58,274 bases of DNA, from positions 13,658-71,931 of the forward strand of contig CADEFD010000006.1 of NCBI GenBank assembly GCA_902826515.1, given 5' to 3'. Shown in pieces: positions 29,160 to 36,758 of this stretch. The stretch comes from an uncultured Acidobacteriota bacterium (GTDB lineage Bacteria; Acidobacteriota; Vicinamibacteria; Vicinamibacterales; UBA2999). The stretch's first letter is position 1, and each line of letters begins with the position of its first letter. The notes under the pieces are model-generated. The model was not told the DNA's origin. It searched no databases and was given only the letters and a program-made list of their open reading frames with translations. The translations under genes and the position numbers were made by a program.

Positions 29160-29737
29160 GCGGCAAGCTCCCGGACCAGGCGCGGCGTCAGCGCCTGCAC
29201 GGCGGCGAAGGCGTCGTCGAAGCGCCACAGGGTGCGGTCGGTGTCTTCGACGGCGTTCGAGATGACGCGCACTTCGATGGCCGGCACGCCGGCCAGGGCG
29301 GCGGCGCGCAGCACGCCGAACCCCTCCATCGCCTCGACGTCGCAGCCGCTCGTGTGGCCGACGCGGCCGCTCGTGCCGATGGCGGCGCAGGTGGCAGGCG
29401 GCAGGGCGCGGCAGGCGGCTTCCACGAGCGCGGCCGGCGTCGCGAGCCGCGACGGCGCGAATCGTTCGGGCACGCCGAGGTCGCAGTAAATCGTCTCGGT
29501 GCCCACGACGATCGCCGGTGGCTGCAGGCCCGAGGCACGTCGGGCGCCGGCGATGCCCACGTGCACGACGATGGCGGGGCGGCTGACCGCGAGGGCGGCG
29601 GCGGTCGCGGCGGCCGCCTCGACCGGCCCGACGCCGCAGCAGCACACGCGCCAGCCTTCGGGCGGCGCGAGCTCGCGGGCGGTGGCGGCGACGACGAGGA
29701 CGGCGGAGAGGTCCGCGGACGCGGGAGGCACGGGCAC
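29147..29737 (-). CDS. mqnB: Futalosine hydrolase
   Basis: A 196-residue nucleoside-hydrolase/phosphorylase-fold enzyme, somewhat short for the family. It contains the signature VHVGIAGARR (about residue 58), a GCDVEAMEGFGV segment (about 130) in which the Glu contacts the ribose, and VRVISNAVEDTDRTLW (about 160). It releases hypoxanthine from futalosine, the step before MqnC. Translation starts at a GTG at 29737. The gene overlaps mqnD by 13 bp, so the two are coupled and co-transcribed. Confidence 0.9.
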   Translation of the reverse strand: MPVPPASADLSAVLVVAATARELAPPEGWRVCCCGVGPVEAAAATAAALAVSRPAIVVHVGIAGARRASGLQPPAIVVGTETIYCDLGVPERFAPSRLATPAALVEAACRALPPATCAAIGTSGRVGHTSGCDVEAMEGFGVLRAAALAGVPAIEVRVISNAVEDTDRTLWRFDDAFAAVQALTPRLVRELAACVR

Positions 29738-29786
29738 TGCCTGTCAGTCTACGCGGAACCCGCGGGGCGGCGGCCGGGGAGGCGCG

Positions 29787-30806
29787 CTAGCGGGCGGGTT
29801 CGACGACGGGCGCGACGGCGACGACGACGGCCGGCTTCCGGCCCATCTCCCGCACGAACTGGTAGTGCGAACGCAGCGCGTCCATGAGGGTGATGTTCTC
29901 GCGGCACGGCACGCCGTGTTCGGCGCAGACTTCCTGCACCATCTTCGCCAGCGCCGGGTAGTGCACGTGTGCGATCCGCGGGAACAGATGGTGTTCGCGC
30001 TGGTAGTTCAGGCCGCCGAGCAGCAGCGTGGCCAGGCGGCTGTGCGTGGCGAAGTTCGACGTGGTGGCGATCTGGTGCACGACCCATTCCGGATGCGTGT
30101 CGCCGTTTGCCGGATGTTCGACGTTGTCCACCGTGTGCGCCAGCTGGAAGACCACGCTGAAGATGAAGCCCATCGTCATCGACACGAGCACGTAGATGCC
30201 GAACACGATGCCGGCGCCATGGCGGGACAGCGGAATCGCGAAGGCCACCGTGAAGAAGAACAGCTTGCCGCCGAGCAGCCAGGCCATGTCGGCGCCCTTC
30301 GGGTAGCCGGCGCTCAGGCCGTCGTTCTTGCCGAGGAAGAGGCGCTGCAGGTCGCTGTAGAGATAGCGGAGGTGTACGCCGGTGTACAGCACCCACAGGT
30401 AGATGTGCTGGTAGCTGTGCCACCAGCGCCACTCGTGATCCACGCTCAGCCGCGCCATCGGGCCGAGGTTGATGTCGGCGTCCTCGTGCGGGATGTTCGT
30501 GTACACGTGGTGATTGTGGTTGTGCTTGTCTTTCCAGAAGTACGAACTCGCGCCCATCAGGTCGAGCGTGAAGCCGGCCAGGCGGTTCACGCTCGGACGG
30601 CGTGAGAACGTGCCGTGATTGCCGTCGTGCTGCACGTTGAAGCCGATGCCGACGAGGGCCAGCGCCAGCACCACCGAGGACCACACGACTGTGACCGCGT
30701 CAGCGGCGTCGAAGACGAGCACCATGTAGGCCCAGACGGCGGCGCCGATGAGGGCGGCGGCCTTGGCATACATCATCGGGCTGTCCACGGTGGCGCGCGT
30801 CCCCAC
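29787..30806 (-). CDS. Membrane fatty-acid desaturase
   Basis: A 339-residue integral membrane di-iron desaturase. The three histidine boxes are HDGNHG (about residue 60), HNHNHH (about 94) and QREHH (about 272); the glutamine in the third box is typical of front-end (delta-5/delta-6-like) acyl desaturases. There is no cytochrome b5 domain, so an external electron donor such as a ferredoxin is needed. The first usable start codon is the GTG at 30806, but the reading frame stays open and protein-like for about 29 codons upstream without ATG/GTG/TTG, so the true start may be unusual. mqnB follows 49 bp downstream on the same strand. Confidence 0.88.
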   Translation of the reverse strand: MGTRATVDSPMMYAKAAALIGAAVWAYMVLVFDAADAVTVVWSSVVLALALVGIGFNVQHDGNHGTFSRRPSVNRLAGFTLDLMGASSYFWKDKHNHNHHVYTNIPHEDADINLGPMARLSVDHEWRWWHSYQHIYLWVLYTGVHLRYLYSDLQRLFLGKNDGLSAGYPKGADMAWLLGGKLFFFTVAFAIPLSRHGAGIVFGIYVLVSMTMGFIFSVVFQLAHTVDNVEHPANGDTHPEWVVHQIATTSNFATHSRLATLLLGGLNYQREHHLFPRIAHVHYPALAKMVQEVCAEHGVPCRENITLMDALRSHYQFVREMGRKPAVVVAVAPVVEPAR

Positions 30807-31022
30807 GAAGGCTTGGGCGCGTCTGTCGAGGGCGAGCTTGAGAACGGCGGGGGAGGCGAACTCCGGGCGTGGGCGCTGCAGGGTGTCGCGACTCTACCAC
30901 GCGCCCGACCGCGAACGGACCTCAAACTTGCCCCCGAATGTCTCCGGCCCGCACACGGATCCGTCAGTGGACGGCGCGACCCAGCTGATGCGGAAAGCGC
31001 GTCCGCCGGACCACATCGCGGC

Positions 31023-31028
31023 TACAAT
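31023..31028 (+). promoter_or_regulatory. Putative -10 box for the DsrE/cbb3/TsdA cluster
   Basis: TACAAT lies in the 298-bp gap between the divergent desaturase and the first cluster gene, about 77 bases before its ATG. The same TACAAT recurs before tex and the ferredoxin gene. No good -35 box is visible. The rest of 30807-31104 shows no gene. Confidence 0.35.
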
Positions 31029-31104
31029 CGCCCCGGCCCGTCCGGCGCCCGCGCGTGTTCGCGCGGACCGCGGCCGGCCGTGCCACAACCGGGAGCCTTC
31101 ACGC

Positions 31105-31743
31105 ATGTCGTCAGACACACAGGACCGTCGCGCCCTTCTCCTCGCCGGCCTCGGCATGGCCGCCACCTCCGTGACCCTCGGCGCGCGCGGCGCGCAGGCG
31201 CCGCCGGCCTCCACACCGTTCACGCCGGCCCGCCACGAGCAGGACGCGTGGATGTCGGCGATGCCCGGCCGGCATCGCGTCGTGCTCGACGTCGTGTCGC
31301 CCACCGGCGTGCCCGACGGCATCCGCTTCGCGGGTAATCTGTTCACCGGCAACAAGACGGGCTACGGCGTCGAGGAATCGGAGATGGCGCTCATCATGGT
31401 GCTGCGCCACTCGGCCACGGCCTACGGCTACAGCGACGCCATCTGGTCGAAGTACGGCAAGTCGATCGACGCGAAGGCGACTCCGCCGCCCGTGGCCAAC
31501 CCCTTCAACTCCGGTGAGCGCATGCAGCTCTCGGGGCTGGCGAAACGCGGCGTGCAGTTCATCGTCTGCGGCACGGCGAGCCGCGGCCTGGCCGGCCGGA
31601 TCGCCGGACAGGGCGGCGATGCCGACGCGGTGCTCAAGGAGATGTCGGCCAATCTCATCCCGAACGCGCGGATCGTGTCGGCGGGCGTCGTCGGCGTGAC
31701 CCACGCCCAGGAACACGGCTTCACATTGCTCTACGTCGGATAG
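31105..31743 (+). CDS. Exported DsrE-family protein 1
   Basis: A 212-residue protein with a twin-arginine-type signal (DRRALLLAGLGMAA, residues 7-20), followed by a DsrE/DsrF-like domain. The single cysteine of the mature part is C155 in VQFIVCG, the same position as in the second copy at 36759. DsrE-like folds handle sulfur as cysteine persulfide in cytoplasmic sulfur relay; exported relatives are widespread but uncharacterised. The ATG at 31105 has GGGAG upstream; the open frame continuing upstream to 30748 is not used. It is the first gene of a seven-gene plus-strand cluster that also encodes haem-copper oxidase subunits and a TsdA-like cytochrome. Confidence 0.75.
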   Translation: MSSDTQDRRALLLAGLGMAATSVTLGARGAQAPPASTPFTPARHEQDAWMSAMPGRHRVVLDVVSPTGVPDGIRFAGNLFTGNKTGYGVEESEMALIMVLRHSATAYGYSDAIWSKYGKSIDAKATPPPVANPFNSGERMQLSGLAKRGVQFIVCGTASRGLAGRIAGQGGDADAVLKEMSANLIPNARIVSAGVVGVTHAQEHGFTLLYVG

Positions 31744-31754
31744 GAGGCGTCATC

Positions 31755-32846
31755 ATGCGCTACTGGTTCACGTTCGCGGCGGCCGTCGCCGTCATGTCGG
31801 CGTCGTCCCTCGCCGCTCAGCCTGGCGGCGATGCCGCGCGCATCGCCGAAGCCGTGCAGATCCTGCCGGAAGACCTCCGGGCCGGCGCCACCGTCGTGAC
31901 CTACGACGCGGCCACCGGCGCCCGCCGGGTGCTTCGACAGGGCACCAACTTCGTCGAGTGCCAGCCGCGCGATCCGGCCGACGGCTTCGCCCGCTGCTAC
32001 CACAAGCTGTTCGGCCCGCGCCGCGACCTCGAAGCGAAGCTGAAGGCCGAAAAGAAGACCGAAGAGCAGATCAGCCAGGCAGTGGCCGCCGCCGTGAAGT
32101 CCGGCACCCTCCCGCCGACACCTCAGGGCGTGATGTCGTACCGTCACTACGACAAGCGCGATCGCATCCAGCACCTGTGGGTGTGGTCCACGCCGAACAG
32201 CACGCCTGAGTCGGTCGGTGTCTCCACGGTGAGTCAGCGCAACGAGGCGCTCGAGGGCCGCGGCCTGCCGTGGATGATGCTGCCCGGCACGCCCGGCGCG
32301 CACATCATGATCCCGATCAACCCGAAGCCGGCGAAGACCTCGATCACTGACGTGGCCGCCGACCCGATCGCGCAGGCGACGCTGCCGCTGCCGCTCGACC
32401 TGCGCGCCGGCGCCACCGTCTATACCTACGACGCCAACGGCGAGCGCAAGGTGCTGCGCCAGGGCACGAATCAGCTCGAATGTATGCCGCGCGGCGACGA
32501 CGGCTTCACGTGGTGCTACAACAAGTCCGGCGGTCCGCGCCGCGACCTCTCGGCGAAGCTGCGGGCGCAGAAGAAGACCGACAAGGAAATCGCCGAGGCG
32601 ATGGCCGAAGCCACCAAGGCCGGCACGGTGAAGCCGACCGAGTTCGGCACGATGTCGTACCGCCTCTATGGCAAGCCGGATCGCATCCAGCTGCTGTGGG
32701 TGATCTCGGTGCCCGGCGCCACGCCCGAGTCGATTGGCGTCACGACGGCCAGTGCCAGAGAAGACGCGCTCGAACTGCGCGGCACGCCGTGGCTGATGCT
32801 GCCCGGCACGCCCGGCGCGCACATCATGGTGCCGGTCAACAAGTAG
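31755..32846 (+). CDS. Exported protein with two tandem copies of an unknown ~155-residue domain
   Basis: A 363-residue protein of no family I recognise. After a signal peptide (residues 1-21), a domain starting LRAGATV.TYD and ending LPGTPGAHIM.P.N occurs twice (about residues 38-190 and 211-363). Both copies contain VLRQGTN..EC.PR, C-Y, GPRRDL.AKL, a charged helix with KKT, MSYR.Y, DRIQ.LWV and TPES.GV. Each copy has two cysteines about 15 residues apart, a possible disulfide or metal/haem-related pair. The AGGAGG ribosome site overlaps the stop codon of the preceding DsrE gene, so it is translationally coupled to the cluster. The function is unknown. Confidence 0.8.
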   Translation: MRYWFTFAAAVAVMSASSLAAQPGGDAARIAEAVQILPEDLRAGATVVTYDAATGARRVLRQGTNFVECQPRDPADGFARCYHKLFGPRRDLEAKLKAEKKTEEQISQAVAAAVKSGTLPPTPQGVMSYRHYDKRDRIQHLWVWSTPNSTPESVGVSTVSQRNEALEGRGLPWMMLPGTPGAHIMIPINPKPAKTSITDVAADPIAQATLPLPLDLRAGATVYTYDANGERKVLRQGTNQLECMPRGDDGFTWCYNKSGGPRRDLSAKLRAQKKTDKEIAEAMAEATKAGTVKPTEFGTMSYRLYGKPDRIQLLWVISVPGATPESIGVTTASAREDALELRGTPWLMLPGTPGAHIMVPVNK

Positions 32847-32946
32847 GACGACGGCCCTGTCCACGCGTCCGTCCCCTCCGCTCGTCCACACGGGACTCGT
32901 CCGCGCGCACGGTCTCGCGGCCCTCGTCACGCTGCTCGTCTCGGTC

Positions 32947-34278
32947 GTGTTCGGCCTGGTGGCCGCCTGGCAGCTCATCGCGCCCGACCTCGGCCGCGAC
33001 GTGGCGTGGCTCGGCTGGGGCCGGGTGCGCTACGCCCACACCCAGGGCATCATGCTCGGCTGGCTGGCCAACGCGTTCTTCGCGTTCCTCTATCACGCCG
33101 TGCCGATCCTCACGGGACGCCCGGTCACGAGCGCGCGCCTCGGCGTGTGGATCTTCGCGCTGTGGAACCTCGCCGTGATGGCGCCCGGCTGGGTGCTCGT
33201 GCTCGCCGGCGTCAGCCAGCCGCTCGAATGGGCGGAGTTCCCGCTGGTCGTGGACGTCGTGGCGGTCCTCGCGCTGGCGCTCGCCGCCGTGCAGTTCCTC
33301 CCCGGCTTCTTCCGGCGCGGCATCGAGTCGCTCTACGTCTCGAGCTGGTACATCATCGGCGGCCTCGTCTTCACGCTGCTGTCGTATCCGATGGGCAACG
33401 TCGTGCCGGAGTTCCTGCCGGGCGCGGCCGGCGCCGCCATCAGCGGCCTGTGGATCCACGACGCCGTGGGCCTCTTCGTCACGCCGATGGCGCTCGCCAT
33501 CCTCTACTTCGTGATTCCCGCCTCGACCGGCCGGCCCGTGTTCAGCCACTTCCTGTCGATGCTCGGCTTCTGGCTGCTGTTCTTCCTCTATCCGCTGAAC
33601 GGCACGCATCACTACGTCTACTCGGTGATTCCGATGGCGGCGCAGCTCACGGCAATCGTGGCCTCGGCGCTGCTCGGCGTGACCGTGGTCATCGTCGTCA
33701 CCAACCTGTTCCTGTCGATGCGCGGCGCCGGCCTGCTGCCAAAGGATCCGGCCCTGCGGTTCGTGGGCACCGGCACCTTCTTCTATGTCATCGTCAGCCT
33801 CCAGGGCTCCGCCCAGGCGCAGATGGCCGTGAACGAGACCGTACACTTCACCGACTGGGTGGTGGCGCATTCGCACATGGCGATGCTCGGCTTTGCCAGT
33901 TTCGCGGCGGCCGGCGGCCTCGTGCATGCGTGGCAGCGGATGCCCGAGGCGCGCTACAACGCCACGGCCATCACCTGGGCCTATTGGATGCTCGTCGTCG
34001 GGCTCGTCGGCATGGTCGTGGACCTCACGATCGGCGGCCTCGTGCAGGGCGAACTCTGGAAGAGCGGCGCCCCGTGGATCGATTCGGTCACCGCGTCGCG
34101 GGTCTACTGGGTGGCGCGCGCGCACATCGGCAGCATCCTCGCCGCCGGCTTCATCGCGCTCCTCGTCGGACTCACGACCGGGCCGCGCGGCGCCGGGATG
34201 TCGGTGCGTCCGGCGCCGTCGACTGACGGACGCGACGAGGTCGCGCCGCGGCTCGCGCCCGCCACGGAGGCCCTGTGA
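32947..34278 (+). CDS. ccoN: cbb3-type cytochrome c oxidase subunit I
   Basis: A 443-residue haem-copper oxidase catalytic subunit, type C. All key residues are visible: low-spin haem ligand in RYAHTQG; CuB ligand in WIHDAVGLF; the cross-linked tyrosine six residues before the His-His pair in YPLNGTHH; and the haem b/b3 ligands in VVAHSHMAMLGF. It reduces oxygen in the inner membrane while pumping protons. It is shorter than most CcoN. The first standard start codon (GTG 32947) falls inside what should be helix 1; the frame stays open back to the previous gene, so the true start may be a CTG at 32857, just after GGA. It overlaps the next gene by four bases. Confidence 0.9.
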   Translation: MFGLVAAWQLIAPDLGRDVAWLGWGRVRYAHTQGIMLGWLANAFFAFLYHAVPILTGRPVTSARLGVWIFALWNLAVMAPGWVLVLAGVSQPLEWAEFPLVVDVVAVLALALAAVQFLPGFFRRGIESLYVSSWYIIGGLVFTLLSYPMGNVVPEFLPGAAGAAISGLWIHDAVGLFVTPMALAILYFVIPASTGRPVFSHFLSMLGFWLLFFLYPLNGTHHYVYSVIPMAAQLTAIVASALLGVTVVIVVTNLFLSMRGAGLLPKDPALRFVGTGTFFYVIVSLQGSAQAQMAVNETVHFTDWVVAHSHMAMLGFASFAAAGGLVHAWQRMPEARYNATAITWAYWMLVVGLVGMVVDLTIGGLVQGELWKSGAPWIDSVTASRVYWVARAHIGSILAAGFIALLVGLTTGPRGAGMSVRPAPSTDGRDEVAPRLAPATEAL

Positions 34279-35513
34279 GCCGCGCCGGACAGGCCCTGCG
34301 CACGTCGTATCTCGTGGCGAGTGTCGCCGGGGTGCTGTTCTTCGCGCTGTCGGTGGCGCTGCTCGGCGTGTGGCCGGCGCGGCTGCTCGACCAGCAGACG
34401 GCGGCGATGGCGCCAGAGAAGCCGCTCGAACCCACCACGAGCGAGAAGCGCGGCCGCGCCGTCTACGCGCGCGAGGGTTGCGCCTATTGCCACACGCAGC
34501 AGATCCGCTACCTGCACGCCGATATGTCCCGGTTCGGCGCGCCCACCCTTGCCTGGGAGACGCGTCGCGACACGCCGCATCTCTGGGGCACGCGCCGCAT
34601 CGGTCCGGACCTCAGCCGCGTGGGCGGCACGCGCAGCCTCGACTGGCAGTACGCCCATCTGTATGCGCCGCGCGCGATGGTGGCCGCGTCGGTGATGCCC
34701 GGCTATCCGGCGCTCTTCGACGGCGCTCCCGATCGGCCGCGTCAGGAGGCCCGCGACCTCGTGGCGTATCTCGACGCGCTCGGCCGGGCCCGGGAACTGG
34801 CGGGGCCCGAAGGGGAGTCGCGGGCGCGTGCGGGCTGCAACTGCCCGGATGACGAGATGCAGCAGATGGCGTTCGAGGGGCCCTTGAACGCCCATCCGGC
34901 CCGTGCGATCCGCACGCCGGATGCGGCGCCAGCGCTCGCCGGAGGCGATCTCGAACGCGGCCAGGCGCTCTACGGCCGTCACTGCGCCACCTGTCATGGC
35001 ACGACCGGCGCAGGCGACGGCCCGGGCGCCCGCTATCTCGCGCCCGCGCCGGCGAAGCTCGCAGAGCACGCCTACGCGACCGCACGGCTCGCCGACGTGT
35101 TGTGGCACGGCGTGGCCGGGTCGGCGATGCCTGCCTGGCGCGATTACTCCACCGAAGACCGCGCAGCGCTCGCGCTCGCCGTGCAGGCGCTCTCGGCCCC
35201 GCGGCCCGAACCCGAGGTCCCCGCACATCTCGTGACGCTCGGCCGCGAGGTCTACGCCGCGAACTGCGCGCAGTGCCACGGCGTGGATGGCGACGGCCGC
35301 GGTTCGGCGGCCGGCAAGCTCACGATGGCGCCGGCCAACTTCACCGCGCAGCGGCTCAGCCTCACGGAGGCCGTGCGCGTGCTGCGCGAGGGCGTGCACG
35401 GGTCGCCGATGGCGCCGTGGACGACCCGCCTCACCGATGCCGAACGCCTTGCCGCGGCGCACTACGTCCGCAGCCTGTTTCGCGCGGCGCCGCCCGCCAT
35501 GGTGGGGCGATGA
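34275..35513 (+). CDS. ccoO: CcoO fused to two cytochrome c domains (trihaem cbb3 electron-input subunit)
   Basis: A 412-residue protein with one membrane anchor (about residues 12-32). Residues 55-175 are CcoO: EGCAYCHTQQIR (C69, C72, H73), PHLWGTRRIGPDLSRVGG and the Met ligand in ASVMPGYP. After a linker containing CNC (C188, C190) come two further class I cytochrome c domains, with CATCH (C237-H241; Met285 in SAMPAW) and CAQCH (C331-H335; Met379 in GSPMAPW). The fusion thus replaces separate CcoO and CcoP. The GTG start at 34275 overlaps the ccoN stop. It should accept electrons from a periplasmic donor, plausibly the TsdA-like cytochrome two genes downstream. Confidence 0.9.
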   Translation: MSRAGQALRTSYLVASVAGVLFFALSVALLGVWPARLLDQQTAAMAPEKPLEPTTSEKRGRAVYAREGCAYCHTQQIRYLHADMSRFGAPTLAWETRRDTPHLWGTRRIGPDLSRVGGTRSLDWQYAHLYAPRAMVAASVMPGYPALFDGAPDRPRQEARDLVAYLDALGRARELAGPEGESRARAGCNCPDDEMQQMAFEGPLNAHPARAIRTPDAAPALAGGDLERGQALYGRHCATCHGTTGAGDGPGARYLAPAPAKLAEHAYATARLADVLWHGVAGSAMPAWRDYSTEDRAALALAVQALSAPRPEPEVPAHLVTLGREVYAANCAQCHGVDGDGRGSAAGKLTMAPANFTAQRLSLTEAVRVLREGVHGSPMAPWTTRLTDAERLAAAHYVRSLFRAAPPAMVGR

Positions 35514-35695
35514 TTTCCGACCTCATCGTCTGGGCGTCGGTGGCCTTCGCCGTGGTCTTCGTCGCCGCCTGGGCGGCATCGCCGGCCCTGCGGGCGTGGA
35601 TCGAGCAGCCCAAGCACCACTTCCTGGCATCGGCCCGGCAGTATGATGCGGCGGAGCGGCCCGGCGGGCCGCCCCCAGACGCGAGAACGCCATGA
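35510..35695 (+). CDS. Small membrane protein in the oxidase operon (CcoQ-like position)
   Basis: A 61-residue protein with one N-terminal membrane helix (about residues 4-26) and a charged tail (EQPKHHFLASARQYD, then a Pro-rich end). It overlaps the upstream ccoO fusion by ATGA and the downstream cytochrome gene by ATGA, so it is clearly expressed with them. Position and size recall CcoQ/FixQ or CcoH-type accessory peptides, but the sequence is not a confident match. Confidence 0.65.
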   Translation: MISDLIVWASVAFAVVFVAAWAASPALRAWIEQPKHHFLASARQYDAAERPGGPPPDARTP

Positions 35696-36726
35696 GTCCC
35701 ACCGAGTCCCGCGGCCTGCCCGGTCTTGCCGGCATCGTCGTCTTCGCGCTCGTCGTTGGCGCGGCGGCCGTCGTGGCCGGCCTGCGCTATTCGGCCGTCG
35801 AGCCCGGCGGATCGTCCGACGCCGCCTCGCCCACGGCGCCGGCGAATTCAGGAGCCGAACGTCCGCGCCCGCCGCGTCCCGTGACCGACGTACCCGAACA
35901 TGCCACCGAAGAGTACGGACGCCGCCTCGTCGCGCAGACGGTCGAACTGCTCGGGCCGGATCATCCGGACCCGGCACGCCGCTATTCCGGCGGACGCCTC
36001 AACTGCGCGTCGTGTCATCTCGCCACCGGCACCGACCCTGGGACGCTCGCGCTGCTGCAGACGGCGGAACATTACCCGCGCTTCTCGGGCCGCGCCGGCA
36101 ACATGACCGACGTCGAGGATCGCATCAACGAGTGCATGCAGCGCAGCATGAACGGCACGCCGCTGCCGCTCGACAGCCCCGAGATGATCGCCATCGCCGC
36201 GTATCTGCGGTCGCTCGGGTCGCGCTACGAAGCCATGGGCGCGTCGCTCAGGAAGGCCAGCGAGCCGCCGGCCTTCAAGACGCCGAAGCGCGCGGCGAGC
36301 GTCGAGGCCGGCCAGACCGTGTACGGCGCCCGGTGTTCGGCGTGCCACGGCAGCGACGGGCTCGGCCTGCTCGCCACGGGTGAGAAAGCGAAGGGGTATC
36401 TCTTTCCGCCGCTCTGGGGGCCTGATTCGTTCAACAACGGCGCCGGGATGCACCGCGTGCTGACGGCCGCCCGCTTCATCAAGGCACGGATGCCGCTCGG
36501 CGAGGCGACGCTCACCGACGACGAGGCATTCGACGTCGCGGCCTACATCAACGCGCAGCCGCGCCCGCAGATGCCGAACCTCGAGCAGGACTATCCGGAC
36601 AAGGCCGCGAAGCCGGTGGACAATCCCTACGGGCCATTCGCCGACGAGTTCCCGCTCGAGCAGCACCGCGTCGGCCCGTTCCAGCCGATCGAAGACCACT
36701 ACAAGGCGCTCAGGAAGACGAAGTAG
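35692..36726 (+). CDS. TsdA-like dihaem cytochrome c (thiosulfate dehydrogenase family)
   Basis: A 344-residue cytochrome anchored by one N-terminal helix (about residues 12-33). Haem 1 binds at CASCH (C105-H109). The following DRINECMQRSMNGTPLP contains C148 at the place of the unusual cysteine axial ligand that defines TsdA active sites. Haem 2 binds at CSACH (C215-H219), followed by FPPLWGPDSFNNGAGM and IKARMPLG, where M267 can be the distal ligand. TsdA couples two thiosulfates to tetrathionate and passes electrons to a cytochrome or terminal oxidase. Membrane anchoring and linkage to ccoN/ccoO suggest direct transfer to this oxidase. The reverse, tetrathionate reductase, activity is also known in the family. 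Confidence 0.82.
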   Translation: MSPTESRGLPGLAGIVVFALVVGAAAVVAGLRYSAVEPGGSSDAASPTAPANSGAERPRPPRPVTDVPEHATEEYGRRLVAQTVELLGPDHPDPARRYSGGRLNCASCHLATGTDPGTLALLQTAEHYPRFSGRAGNMTDVEDRINECMQRSMNGTPLPLDSPEMIAIAAYLRSLGSRYEAMGASLRKASEPPAFKTPKRAASVEAGQTVYGARCSACHGSDGLGLLATGEKAKGYLFPPLWGPDSFNNGAGMHRVLTAARFIKARMPLGEATLTDDEAFDVAAYINAQPRPQMPNLEQDYPDKAAKPVDNPYGPFADEFPLEQHRVGPFQPIEDHYKALRKTK

Positions 36727-36743
36727 CGCCGGCATTGCCGGCG
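36727..36743 (+). repeat. Small intergenic hairpin in the cluster
   Basis: CGCCGGC (36727-36733) pairs with GCCGGCG (36737-36743) around ATT, directly after the cytochrome stop codon. It lacks a U-run, so it could stabilise or process the mRNA rather than terminate it. The next ribosome site, AGGAG (36746-36750), follows it immediately. Confidence 0.4.
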
Positions 36744-36758
36744 TCAGGAGATCCGACC

